This document shows positions 19,301 through 25,607 of a DNA stretch of 64,000 nt, piece by piece. The DNA is taken from contig JANQAB010000010.1 of the NCBI GenBank assembly GCA_024707265.1, positions 248,001 through 312,000 of the forward strand, read 5' to 3'. Under the pieces are notes generated by a model. That model searched no databases and was not told the origin of the DNA. It saw only the letters and a list, made by a program, of their open reading frames with translations. The translations under genes and the position numbers were made by a program. The number at the start of each line of letters is the position of its first letter. The stretch's first letter is position 1. This DNA comes from Sporocytophaga sp. (GTDB lineage: Bacteria > Bacteroidota > Bacteroidia > Cytophagales > Cytophagaceae).

Positions 19301-20709
19301 TGTCCTGTGATAACAGGAAAATACTTCGTGTTTCTGAAATCTATGGATTTACAAACTGCTGTACCAAAATTAACTTTGTCTTTATCCTTAGCAAAGGATT
19401 TTTCATCAAAGACAACATCATCCAGGGATGTCGGGATGCAGTTTGCAGAAGTCCCTCCACTTGTGAGTGACCAATGTGCAGGATCACTCCAGGAACCGGC
19501 ACCACCAATCCAATAATAAGTTGCAGTAGATGCTGATGATATTGTAATACCCTTCGTGTTACCATGATCAACGGAATTAAAAGCATTAAAAACGGCACCG
19601 CCTGTAAATTCAACTCCGCTGACAATTACATAACTCATATTAAGCACTCCCGATCTTTTTATAATTTTTCCATAACCATATATCGAGAGAAAATTTGCAC
19701 AGTTTTTTCCGGAAAGATTGGTCTGCTCCAGTTCAATACTTTCCGCTTTATCCTGTACTTCAAATAATTTAAGATTATAAAACTCTGAATCCTTTATCAA
19801 AACTTGTCCTTTGACACTTACATTCTGTGCATACGAAATCAGTTTGTCTATAGTAACTCTGGTATTCTGAAACACCAATCCTCCTGCTCTATCAAAATAA
19901 ACTGTATTTATTTTAAGAGTTCCTTGTATATACATAGTGGAAGTACTCAAAGATGCAACACCGACAGCAACTGTATCCAAAACAATTAACTGTGAATCTC
20001 TATTCTCTATATGTAGTGTTGTAATTTTAGAACCGGAGAAGTCTGAGGTCAGATTTTTTCCTGATATAATACACCTGTCAATCCTGGCCTTGGTATTTAA
20101 AAAGTTTATAGATCTGACATTCGAATTATTGGATGTAAACTCATACAACCTTATTTTTTTCCCGGCAGCATTTAGTGTTCCATTTAAAAGAACAAGGGAA
20201 TAAGCATTTAAAGAATCGAGTATCTGCCATTCACCAGTTGGTGAATCTAAAATAAAGTTCCCTGTTTTATTGTTGATAAATCCTGCCCCACGCTGAGCAA
20301 TGATATTCCCTGTAGTGGCAGATTTCATTACAAAGTTTCCTAAATAATCGATGATCAGATTCGGATGAAATTTTATGCTGCTATAAATATTAAAATTAGA
20401 ACCGATGGCTCCGCTTAATATCATGATGCTCTCATCAATATCAAAAGATAAATTATTACAGGTAATAACAGTCTGATCCAGAGTCACCTGAAAGGTATCC
20501 GTATGTGAGTTGGAATCAAATATGACGTTATCAAAAGCTGAAGGTACTATTGAATGAAATGTAGTACCTCCGGAAGTAGTAGCCCAGTGCTTTTGATAAT
20601 CAGACCATTTACCTGTCCCTCCAACCCAATAGTAATCAGCCGCATGGCTCATAAAAGGTAAAACAAAGGAAACAATAAGTAATATGAAAAAGGGTAAATT
20701 ATATTTCAT
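16306..20709 (-). CDS. Giant secreted protein with three WSDxxHW modules, FnIII and T9SS tail
   Basis: 1467 residues. A signal peptide (FVLPFMSHAADYYW) precedes three homologous modules of about 350 residues that each begin with an aromatic-Gly motif: YYWVGGTGKWSDYQKHW (about 26), YYWIGGAGSWSDPAHWS (about 398) and FYWIGGNGNWSDTKKWS (about 743). Each start is followed by TSGG, a Cys or equivalent, and DNVIFD/DDVVFDE, then many short beta strands rich in Asn and Thr, as in beta-helix adhesins. A fibronectin type III domain follows (about 1293, PDNLEATAISSSQIKLTW) and a T9SS type A sorting domain (about 1390, FTIFPNPTTGNVQISA). It is likely a large surface-attached or secreted adhesin. The module is found in Bacteroidetes gliding or surface proteins; its ligand is unknown. 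Confidence 0.85.
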   Translation of the reverse strand: MKYNLPFFILLIVSFVLPFMSHAADYYWVGGTGKWSDYQKHWATTSGGTTFHSIVPSAFDNVIFDSNSHTDTFQVTLDQTVITCNNLSFDIDESIMILSGAIGSNFNIYSSIKFHPNLIIDYLGNFVMKSATTGNIIAQRGAGFINNKTGNFILDSPTGEWQILDSLNAYSLVLLNGTLNAAGKKIRLYEFTSNNSNVRSINFLNTKARIDRCIISGKNLTSDFSGSKITTLHIENRDSQLIVLDTVAVGVASLSTSTMYIQGTLKINTVYFDRAGGLVFQNTRVTIDKLISYAQNVSVKGQVLIKDSEFYNLKLFEVQDKAESIELEQTNLSGKNCANFLSIYGYGKIIKRSGVLNMSYVIVSGVEFTGGAVFNAFNSVDHGNTKGITISSASTATYYWIGGAGSWSDPAHWSLTSGGTSANCIPTSLDDVVFDEKSFAKDKDKVNFGTAVCKSIDFRNTKYFPVITGQISVYGSFFLKKGIDASELNRVVFLSAGLNNRIDFAKTNFKKEITFSCSGSYILEDSLQAGSFYFIAGTLNTNNKKVTCYNSFGPSSFSEAGPRKLILGTSTLKVIGYELNLSHSSLGPFLIEGGSSKLEFSGASILLGTNNTFNIVNIHSNALIFTTGTTIETLYLKKKCTLQGDQNTIKTLRLEAGQGLNIKGTTTQYINNIQVVNPSCIYTELSGLDGNPTISKASGTLNLDHMILKDISAAGGASFNAANSIDGGGNSGWNIQSSQDISFYWIGGNGNWSDTKKWSYTSGGKPANCVPSMQDNVIFDELSFFDFNQQVSFDVPAACKDMTWKDVRYYPSVKGGITINGSLTLDSAMYFYANVNFNAVVDSKVKTSGNRLQMANINAQKSIEFTDDFYAEHVMMYSGTISLNKNALYCGSHLQIGAGKPISLDISGSKVYVYYQIFIQNDSLNLNAENSDIYCYSGDVYSNFIVTQILSDPYSSNANRLELNNIHFLDGSIWDGWDAGVYLNLENCTVNRITTDTLVTFQINFYNSQIKEFYCKAEDLFLSQRNSIINKSILLSYKIRLYKSVKFDYLQLNPGSNITITPGDTLYVYDDLNAYGKPDFPIYLSSEMVGKQVNIFKPSGTLCLDYLHLKDIKASGGATFNAGLNSTNISNNTGWDFTTNCKYISVYADKPICPGEDIKLHSSVPAEEVVSWKGPDNFVSSLNDPVVYNAQPSQYGFYEMTHSGKKSMVYAAAEDLSGLARIYDYGNNLVAMTMRTDLSYSWYKDNMKLSDNGFSTMKYGAGVYYLEIMAPDGCMQRSNSITIKSFEAPPAMPDNLEATAISSSQIKLTWIDKSTNESGFVIEKLSMEFQEFEILDTVFSGTEYTDHFLNAGTSYTYRVYAYNATSHSDYAGPVSAVTFTVTGVEDKREKEFTIFPNPTTGNVQISAKDAQTIDHLRVYNDKGTIIYSLENVHSDHFQLNLNNMASGVYMIQITSESSTSNEKLIVK

Positions 20710-21084
20710 AAAAGTGAGATTTCAGACTAAGAGTTAAACGAGTTCGAAAATGAAAGGACGTAAAACAGTATAAGCCAGATTTTAAAAATTTTATCTTATG
20801 TGAAATTAAAAATTCCTTTTCTTATAGTCTAAAGGAAATTAAAAAATTTCACACCCAGATAAAACCAGTTATATTCTTAAACCTTCTCATAGGCTGTAAC
20901 ACAGGCACTTTAATAATTAAAATGATATCTATTAAAAATCTTCTCCAGTTATTGATTCCCGGAGTTTTTGGTTTAACACTAAATCCTTATAATTCAACTT
21001 ATCAATTCTGACCAAGCCATTATTCATATACTTATAGGATGGCGCAAGACTTCTTCACTTTTACTTATATCTTTATTTTGTTTA
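20710..21084. other. Gap upstream of the giant T9SS gene
   Basis: AT-rich DNA between two minus-strand genes. No coding region, clear promoter, repeat or terminator was recognised. Confidence 0.5.
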
Positions 21085-21636
21085 TCATTTTTTTATTGGC
21101 TCATAATAAAGAATTATAGCACCACCTTTAAAGGTCTTCGTCCTTATAAGTTTGAGATCAGTTCTTTCTCTTATATTTTTAAACAGATGTCCCCCCTTTC
21201 CATGTATAACCGGATGTACACATATTTGCAGTTCATCAACTAAATTAAGATTCAATGACTGTATAATCATACCAGGACTGCCCACCAGAATATCTCTTCC
21301 GGATTGTTGTTTGAGCGCTGTAATTTCTTCTTTAATGTCCGCTTTTGCCAACCTGGAATTCCTCCATGTTAATTCTTTCAGTGTGTGGGAAAAAACAATT
21401 TTATTAATATTGTCTATTGTTACGGCAAATTCATCCGTTGCCTTGATGCCAGTGGGATTTGCAACTACAGTAGGCCAATACTCCATAAGCTGGTAAGTAA
21501 TCCTACCGTATATGATGTCGTCAGCAGTCTTTAACAAATCACTGTAATATTGATGTATATCTTCACCCGGAGTAACAGCTGTATGATCGCAAATTCCATC
21601 AAGCGTCATATTTATTCCTGCAATTAGTTTTCTCAT
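21085..21636 (-). CDS. Dihydrofolate-reductase-like protein (RibD C-terminal fold)
   Basis: 183 residues matching the YyaP/YwjB-type DHFR-like family: MRKLIAGINMTLDGICDH at the start, DIIYGRITYQLMEYWP (about 38), the nucleotide-binding GRDILVGSPGMIIQSL (about 114) and VHPVIHGKGGHLFKN near the end. The fold binds NADPH, but the physiological substrate of this group is not established. It is the last gene of the arsR-like operon (22866 to 21085), 30 bp after the DoxX-like gene. This gene set recurs in Bacteroidetes and Firmicutes as a stress-type cassette. Confidence 0.87.
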   Translation of the reverse strand: MRKLIAGINMTLDGICDHTAVTPGEDIHQYYSDLLKTADDIIYGRITYQLMEYWPTVVANPTGIKATDEFAVTIDNINKIVFSHTLKELTWRNSRLAKADIKEEITALKQQSGRDILVGSPGMIIQSLNLNLVDELQICVHPVIHGKGGHLFKNIRERTDLKLIRTKTFKGGAIILYYEPIKK

Positions 21637-21666
21637 ACTTCTATATTTAGAGCAGCTTGTATTTTT

Positions 21667-22041
21667 TTAGCGATTATTTTTAATCTTCTGATTAAATATA
21701 TAGGATACTGCGAGAATGGCACCTACGACAACTGGCATTAAGATATAACTGATATTTTTGTCCACTGCGACATGACTTATTACAGCGAATATTAAATTAA
21801 ATGTCAATCCAGCATAAGCCCATTCTCTCAGTTTGCCAGGTAACATAGGAAGCATCAATGCTGTTGCGCCTAGGGCTTTGCAAACGATTAAAGCATAAGC
21901 AAAATAGTCCGGGTAACCTAGAGGCCTTGTCCCTACTGTGGCAAATTCAGGCTTAAACAAAAGTGTACCAAGCGGCATTAAACCTTCCCATAGAAATATG
22001 ATGGTTGTTGCGATCCAAAAAATGATTTTGTTCCTTTTCAT
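21667..22041 (-). CDS. DoxX-like membrane protein
   Basis: 124 residues with four membrane helices (about 8-25, 45-65, 72-92 and 98-116). The layout and motifs (LWEGLMPLG, YALIVCKALGATALML, WAYAGLTFNLIFAVISH) match the DoxX_2 family often annotated as DoxX-like. Members are small inner-membrane proteins sometimes linked to redox stress; the activity of this one is unknown. It lies four bases after the SRPBCC gene in the same operon, so it is co-regulated by the ArsR-type repressor at 22546-22866. Confidence 0.82.
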   Translation of the reverse strand: MKRNKIIFWIATTIIFLWEGLMPLGTLLFKPEFATVGTRPLGYPDYFAYALIVCKALGATALMLPMLPGKLREWAYAGLTFNLIFAVISHVAVDKNISYILMPVVVGAILAVSYIFNQKIKNNR

Positions 22042-22045
22042 TGGT

Positions 22046-22549
22046 TTATTTTTTTAAGGTTAATAAAAATTCGTCCAGATTTCCAAGAGCCATTGTAAGT
22101 CCTTCTTTAAAGCCCATCTCAATCATCATTTCAATGTCTTCAAGTTTATCGTGTTGTAAAGTGATGTTTACAGTTGTGAGACCATTGTTTTCAGTGAAGT
22201 TGTTTGTCCACAATGAACGCGGCTTAATGTTGTTTTCAATTCCGTTTTCATCGCAAAAAGCATCCAGCCAAGATAGCAGTTTATTTACTTCAATAGCCTT
22301 GTAATCCGCTTTACACCACATTTTTTCATCCATTGGACTAACCATTGCATAGAGCCACATTCCACCTACTCTTAAATCCAAAGATTTGGTTTCGATATGA
22401 TAGGGTTTCGGAGCCCACCACTGGTCCAACAACTCAGCTTTTGTCCATGCTTGCCAGACCAGTTCAAGGTTAGTATCAAACTCACGTTTTATATGTATGG
22501 TTTTGCTTTCCTTGTTTACGGAAAAATCAAAAAGGAGATTACTGTTCAT
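22046..22549 (-). CDS. SRPBCC (AHSA1-like) domain protein
   Basis: 167 residues. The START-like signature is clear: IHIKREFDTNLELVWQAWT near the N-terminus, then WWAPKPYHIETKSLDLRVGG and the C-terminal EMGFKEGLTMALGNLDEFL. These AHSA1-type proteins bind hydrophobic ligands in a helix-grip fold. The start overlaps the stop of the upstream ArsR gene by four bases (ATGA, 22546-22549), implying translational coupling. ArsR-type regulator plus SRPBCC is a very common pair; the ligand is unknown. Confidence 0.9.
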   Translation of the reverse strand: MNSNLLFDFSVNKESKTIHIKREFDTNLELVWQAWTKAELLDQWWAPKPYHIETKSLDLRVGGMWLYAMVSPMDEKMWCKADYKAIEVNKLLSWLDAFCDENGIENNIKPRSLWTNNFTENNGLTTVNITLQHDKLEDIEMMIEMGFKEGLTMALGNLDEFLLTLKK

Positions 22550-22866
22550 TTTTTCTGTTTTTTAATGGTTGATAATAAGTCGTCAAGTTGGTTAAAACGA
22601 GTTTCCCATATTTTGCGGAACTGTTCAAGCCATTTGTCAATTTCTTTCATTTTGTCAACTTCGAGCGAGTAGTATATCTCTCTGCCCTGATGCTCTTGTT
22701 TTACAAGTTCGCATTCAGTAAGAATGCGTAAATGTTTTGAAACAGCCTGACGTGACGTATTAAAGTTTTCGGCAATGGCATTAGGAGTCATTGCTTGTAA
22801 TGCAATTAAGGCTATGATAGCTCGCCTTGTCGGGTCGGCAATAGCCTGGAAAATGTCTCTTCTCAT
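22546..22866 (-). CDS. ArsR/SmtB-family transcriptional regulator
   Basis: 106 residues forming a winged helix-turn-helix: MRRDIFQAIADPTRRAIIAL, the recognition segment FNTSRQAVSKHLRILTE (about 34-50) and the wing QEHQGREIYYSL. It has no CVC metal-binding motif, which places it with the SdpR-like, non-metal members that repress their own operon with an SRPBCC partner. A perfect 12-bp palindrome lies just downstream of the promoter -7 element (22889-22933), a good candidate operator. First gene of a four-gene operon. Confidence 0.92.
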   Translation of the reverse strand: MRRDIFQAIADPTRRAIIALIALQAMTPNAIAENFNTSRQAVSKHLRILTECELVKQEHQGREIYYSLEVDKMKEIDKWLEQFRKIWETRFNQLDDLLSTIKKQKK

Positions 22867-22888
22867 CTATCTGTTCATTTACTTTAGA

Positions 22889-22933
22889 AACTGATCAGTT
22901 GCAAATATATACGCAACCGTTCGTTTTCTCAAA
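22889..22933 (-). promoter_or_regulatory. Bacteroidetes promoter with overlapping palindromic operator
   Basis: Minus strand: TTTG (22933-22930), a 20-base spacer, then TATATTTG (22909-22902), a full match to the -33/-7 consensus. Immediately downstream is the perfect palindrome AACTGATCAGTT (22889-22900), over the predicted transcript start, where a repressor would block transcription. The ATG follows at 22866. A further inverted pair GTTGC/GCAAC flanks the -7 element. Confidence 0.7.
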
Positions 22934-23129
22934 TTAATTTTACATTTTCCCAAAAAGAATAATGAATTGATTGATTTAAAATGAGTTACATTTTAATGAA
23001 GTAAGTATAGAAAAATTAAAAGCCATAAAATTTTAAAAGACTTGCCTTAATTCATATTCAATCCCTAATGCAAATCCATCCATTTAATAAATTAATTGAA
23101 AATTTTCTGCAAATGCAGTATTATAGTCT

Positions 23130-23849
23130 ATGCAAAAACTTTTAAGAAAGCTTTTTAAGTCACAGAATGATAACATATATGACCTAATATCAAAGGATGA
23201 TTCAGATGGCATAAAACGATTGCTTGAAACAGGGCAAGATCCTAATGAACCTGATGAATTTGGCCAAACTCCCATTTTTAGAGTAGTTTATAATAAAACC
23301 AAAAATCAAGAAGTTCTTTTAAAACTATTAATAAAGTTCGGAGCCATGTTAAACGCTAGAAAGAGCGACGGTGCTACTCCAATATTTCATGCCAGAGGAA
23401 ATGTTGCAAGGCTTTTACTAGAAGCTGGAGCAGATATAAACATAAAGTCATTTAACAACGCTACACCACTTCACTACTCCCATGATAAAGAAACTACAAA
23501 CATTCTGATTAATCATGGACTTGACATCAATGCCAAAGATGATACATTTAAAACTCCACTTCATAACTATGTGTACTTTGGAAGTGATCTGGTAGAATAT
23601 GCCATTCAAAATGGAGCTGAAGTCAATGCTATCGACATGAATGGATGGACACCTTTAATATGCTTATCTCAAAATCAATATGTACAAGAAAAAGATTGGT
23701 CTGAAATACTAAAGAAAGCGGAAGCATTAATACACTCCGGAGCTCAATTGGACGTTACTGATAAACTTGGTAAAACAGCATATGATCATTCCCTTGAAGC
23801 CGGTAATCGGGCGCTTGCCAATTGGTTAAAGCAAGAACACAAAAATTAA
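23130..23849 (+). CDS. Ankyrin-repeat protein
   Basis: 239 residues without a signal peptide. After a basic N-terminus (MQKLLRKLFKSQND) there are about six ankyrin repeats: DLISKDDSDGIKRLLETGQD, then EFGQTPIFRVVYN, KSDGATPIFHARGNVARLLL, FNNATPLHYSHDKETTNILI, DTFKTPLHNYVYFGSDLVEY and DMNGWTPLICLSQ, and a last one with KLGKTAYDHSLEAGNRALAN. Such proteins mediate protein-protein contacts; in bacteria they are often cytosolic and of unknown role. Isolated gene on the plus strand; partner unknown. Confidence 0.9.
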   Translation: MQKLLRKLFKSQNDNIYDLISKDDSDGIKRLLETGQDPNEPDEFGQTPIFRVVYNKTKNQEVLLKLLIKFGAMLNARKSDGATPIFHARGNVARLLLEAGADINIKSFNNATPLHYSHDKETTNILINHGLDINAKDDTFKTPLHNYVYFGSDLVEYAIQNGAEVNAIDMNGWTPLICLSQNQYVQEKDWSEILKKAEALIHSGAQLDVTDKLGKTAYDHSLEAGNRALANWLKQEHKN

Positions 23850-23976
23850 ATATAATTTTTAACCCCTTCCTTAATTATGCAGCAACATTGATTAAAAATT
23901 TAAACTATTTGAATCATTCAAAAATATTTTACACAAATTTCTTGCAGAAGAAAATTTAACTAACGACATTTGTATC

Positions 23977-24048
23977 ATGACAACAATAAAATTACATATC
24001 CCCCATACACAGCAGATGCCACAAAGCACTCAGGGGATCATTATGTAA
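23977..24048 (+). CDS. Candidate 23-codon small ORF or ncRNA, copy 1
   Basis: ATG to TAA, 23 residues (MTTIKLHIPHTQQMPQSTQG then IIM), followed 21 bases later by a strong terminator. A paralogous ORF of exactly the same length, with about 70 percent base identity by eye and the same start and final ATG-stop arrangement, lies at 24199-24270. Substitutions between copies show no third-position bias in this frame or in the +2 frame, which is also open and encodes similar peptides (YPPYTADATKHSGDHYV versus YPSTAADAERHQGEYYV). The unit may therefore act as RNA. There is no strong ribosome binding site. Confidence 0.3.
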   Translation: MTTIKLHIPHTQQMPQSTQGIIM

Positions 24049-24069
24049 TTTATAAATATATTATATATA

Positions 24070-24105
24070 AAGCCCCTTGGAGAAATCTTAGGGGCTTTTT
24101 GTTTT
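24070..24105 (+). terminator. Terminator of short unit 1
   Basis: AAGCCCCT, loop TGGAGAAATCTT, then AGGGGCTTTTTGTTTT. Strong rho-independent form on the plus strand. Confidence 0.85.
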
Positions 24106-24198
24106 ATTTCAGTATGCTAGAGAAGGATCATTTCTTTAATGAGAGACTCATGTAAATTCAGTAATTATAATTTAGTGTAAAAGGTAACATTCAATATT

Positions 24199-24270
24199 AT
24201 GGCAACAATACAATTTCATATCCATCAACCGCAGCCGATGCCGAAAGACATCAGGGGGAATACTATGTAG
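24199..24270 (+). CDS. Candidate 23-codon small ORF or ncRNA, copy 2
   Basis: ATG to TAG, 23 residues (MATIQFHIHQPQPMPKDIRG then NTM). Ten of 23 positions match copy 1, and the two copies have equal length. AAAAGGT 12 bases before the ATG is a possible weak ribosome binding site. The downstream terminator (24296-24331) is nearly identical to that of copy 1, and the pair reads as a tandem duplication of a whole short transcription unit. It sits about 150 bp before the tRNA-Pro array. Confidence 0.3.
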   Translation: MATIQFHIHQPQPMPKDIRGNTM

Positions 24271-24295
24271 TTGTAATATACTATAATGATTATAG

Positions 24296-24331
24296 AAGCC
24301 CCTTTGAGAAATCTTAGGGGCTTTTTATTTT
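24296..24331 (+). terminator. Terminator of short unit 2
   Basis: AAGCCCCT, loop TTGAGAAATCTT, then AGGGGCTTTTTATTTT; differs from terminator 1 by only two or three bases. Confidence 0.85.
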
Positions 24332-24419
24332 AAATAAAATTGAAGCTGAAAGCGGAAAGCTGAAAGCTGAAAGTGTTCGATGTTCAACTTTACACTTTAT
24401 ACTTTATGATGCTTTATCT

Positions 24420-24495
24420 CAGTAGGTATAGGAGTCAGGTTTATCTAGCCTCTTTTGGAAAGAGGAACACGCAGGTTCAAATCCTGCCCTACTGA
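24420..24495 (+). tRNA. tRNA-Pro(UGG) copy 1
   Basis: Full cloverleaf: acceptor CAGTAGG/CCTACTG (C1-G72 with A73, as in bacterial tRNA-Pro), D-loop with GG, anticodon arm CCTCT TTTGGAA AGAGG giving UGG, variable AACAC, T-arm GCAGG TTCAAAT CCTGC. CCA is not encoded. The D-stem begins with T10-A25, which is unusual. Confidence 0.9.
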
Positions 24496-24585
24496 CTTGC
24501 ATAAAAGCTAAAAGCTAAAAGCTGAAAGCTGAAAGTGTTCGATATTCAACTTTATGCTTTACGCTTTACGCTTTATACTTTATCT

Positions 24586-24661
24586 CAGTAGGTATAGGAG
24601 TCAGGTTTATCTAGCCTCTTTTGGAAAGAGGAGCACGCAGGTTCGAATCCTGCCCTACTGA
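24586..24661 (+). tRNA. tRNA-Pro(UGG) copy 2
   Basis: As copy 1 but with variable loop AGCAC and T-loop TTCGAAT. All stems are intact. Confidence 0.9.
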
Positions 24662-24744
24662 CTTGCATAAAAGCTGAAAGCTGAAAGCTGAAAGTGTTCG
24701 ATATTCAACTTTATGCTTTACGCTTTACGCTTTATACTTTATCT

Positions 24745-24820
24745 CAGTAGGTATAGGAGTCAGGTTTATCTAGCCTCTTTTGGAAAGAGGAACACGCAGG
24801 TTCGAATCCTGCCCTACTGA
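24745..24820 (+). tRNA. tRNA-Pro(UGG) copy 3
   Basis: As copy 1 with T-loop TTCGAAT and variable loop AACAC. All stems are intact. Confidence 0.9.
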
Positions 24821-24896
24821 CTTGCATAAAAGCTGAAAGCTGAAAGTGTTCGATATTCAACTTTATGCTTTACGCTTTACGCTTTATACTTTATCT

Positions 24897-24972
24897 CAGT
24901 AGGTATAGGAGTCAGGTTTATCTAGCCTCTTTTGGAAAGAGGAGCACGCAGGTTCAAATCCGGCCCTACTGA
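24897..24972 (+). tRNA. tRNA-Pro(UGG) copy 4, T-stem mismatch
   Basis: Same fold, but the T-stem 3' side reads CCGGC in place of CCTGC, so A51 faces G63. The acceptor and anticodon arms are intact. It may be slightly impaired. Confidence 0.8.
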
Positions 24973-25048
24973 CTTGCATAAAAGCTGAAAGCTGAAAGTG
25001 TTCGATATTCAACTTTATGCTTTACGCTTTACGCTTTATACTTTATCT

Positions 25049-25124
25049 CAGTAGGTATAGGAGTCAGGTTTATCTAGCCTCTTTTGGAAAGAGGAACACG
25101 CAGGTTCAAATCCTGCCCTACTGA
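25049..25124 (+). tRNA. tRNA-Pro(UGG) copy 5
   Basis: Identical in all visible stems to copy 1. Last of the tandem array. Confidence 0.9.
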
Positions 25125-25209
25125 CTTGCATAAAAGTTAAAAGATTAAAGTTAAAAGTGTTTCCACTTTCAACTTTTGACTTTCTACTTTAAACTTTATA
25201 AGGACAAAT

Positions 25210-25282
25210 GGTGGTTTTAGTTTAACAGGTAAAATGCTACACTGTGAATGTAGAGAACAGGGTTCGAGTCCCTAAATCACCC
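25210..25282 (+). tRNA. tRNA-His(GUG)
   Basis: Acceptor GTGGTTT/AAATCAC with an extra 5' G (G-1 opposite C73, the tRNA-His identity feature), D-arm GTTT/AAAT, anticodon arm CTACA CTGTGAA TGTAG giving GUG, T-loop TTCGAGT. The T-stem is only four clean pairs (AGGG/CCCT). No CCA encoded. About 85 bases after tRNA-Pro copy 5. Confidence 0.85.
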
Positions 25283-25375
25283 AAAGAAGATTAGCTAATT
25301 GTTCCAAATTATGTAATAACTACAACCTTCAGAAACAATTGAGGTTGAAGGGATGTCATGACTTAAAACGACCTA

Positions 25376-25408
25376 ATTGATGCCATCGCTTAAAGCGATG
25401 GCATCAAT
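25376..25408. repeat. Perfect 33-bp palindrome
   Basis: Arms ATTGATGCCATCGCTT and AAGCGATGGCATCAAT around a single A. GC-rich relative to the surroundings. Confidence 0.8.
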
Positions 25409-25482
25409 GATAAAACCTTGAAGCACTCAGATGTTTTTAGACAATACCTGAAAAATAAACACGCTCCTTTGATATCGCATCA

Positions 25483-25531
25483 ACACCAACCCAAGTTTTT
25501 ATAAATATTCAATCCATTCAGGATTGTAATA
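25483..25531 (+). repeat. Partial hairpin repeat family B
   Basis: Holds only the 3' part of the family (TTTTTATAAATATTCAATCC then ATTCAGGATT). Confidence 0.6.
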
Positions 25532-25607
25532 TGAAAGTAGCCATTAAAAATACTTTATGCTATATTTCTTAAAACTTATAACTTAGACCTTATTAAGCTT
25601 TTCGCTT

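Larger units (their letters stand above)
24344..25198. repeat. AAAGCTG heptamer repeats and tRNA spacer repeats
   Basis: Each tRNA-Pro gene is separated by a repeated spacer: a run of AAAGCTG/AAAGCTA units, GTGTTCGATATTCAACTTTA, then TGCTTTACGCTTTACGCTTT and ATACTTTATCT. Start-to-start distances of the five tRNAs are 166, 159, 152 and 152 bases, so spacers differ by whole 7-base units. Confidence 0.85.
25283..25607. other. Gap after the tRNA cluster
   Basis: No gene. It contains the perfect palindrome ATTGATGCCATCGCTT-A-complement (25376-25408; 16-bp arms), which has no T-run and so is not an obvious terminator, and a partial family B repeat (25483-25531, TATAAATATTCAATCCATTC). The right end runs into CTTTCAGCTTT repeats that overlap the 3' end of the next gene. 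Confidence 0.6.

Noticed and set aside
23970..24155. A longer TTG-started frame across short unit 1
   Set aside because: It reads through the terminator hairpin, and the second copy lacks a usable start in the same frame. It is mentioned as an alternative reading only.
24420..25124. Possibility that the tandem tRNA units are a CRISPR or tandem repeat array
   Set aside because: Repeat units contain a full tRNA cloverleaf with the tRNA-Pro identity elements, while spacers are conserved rather than unique.
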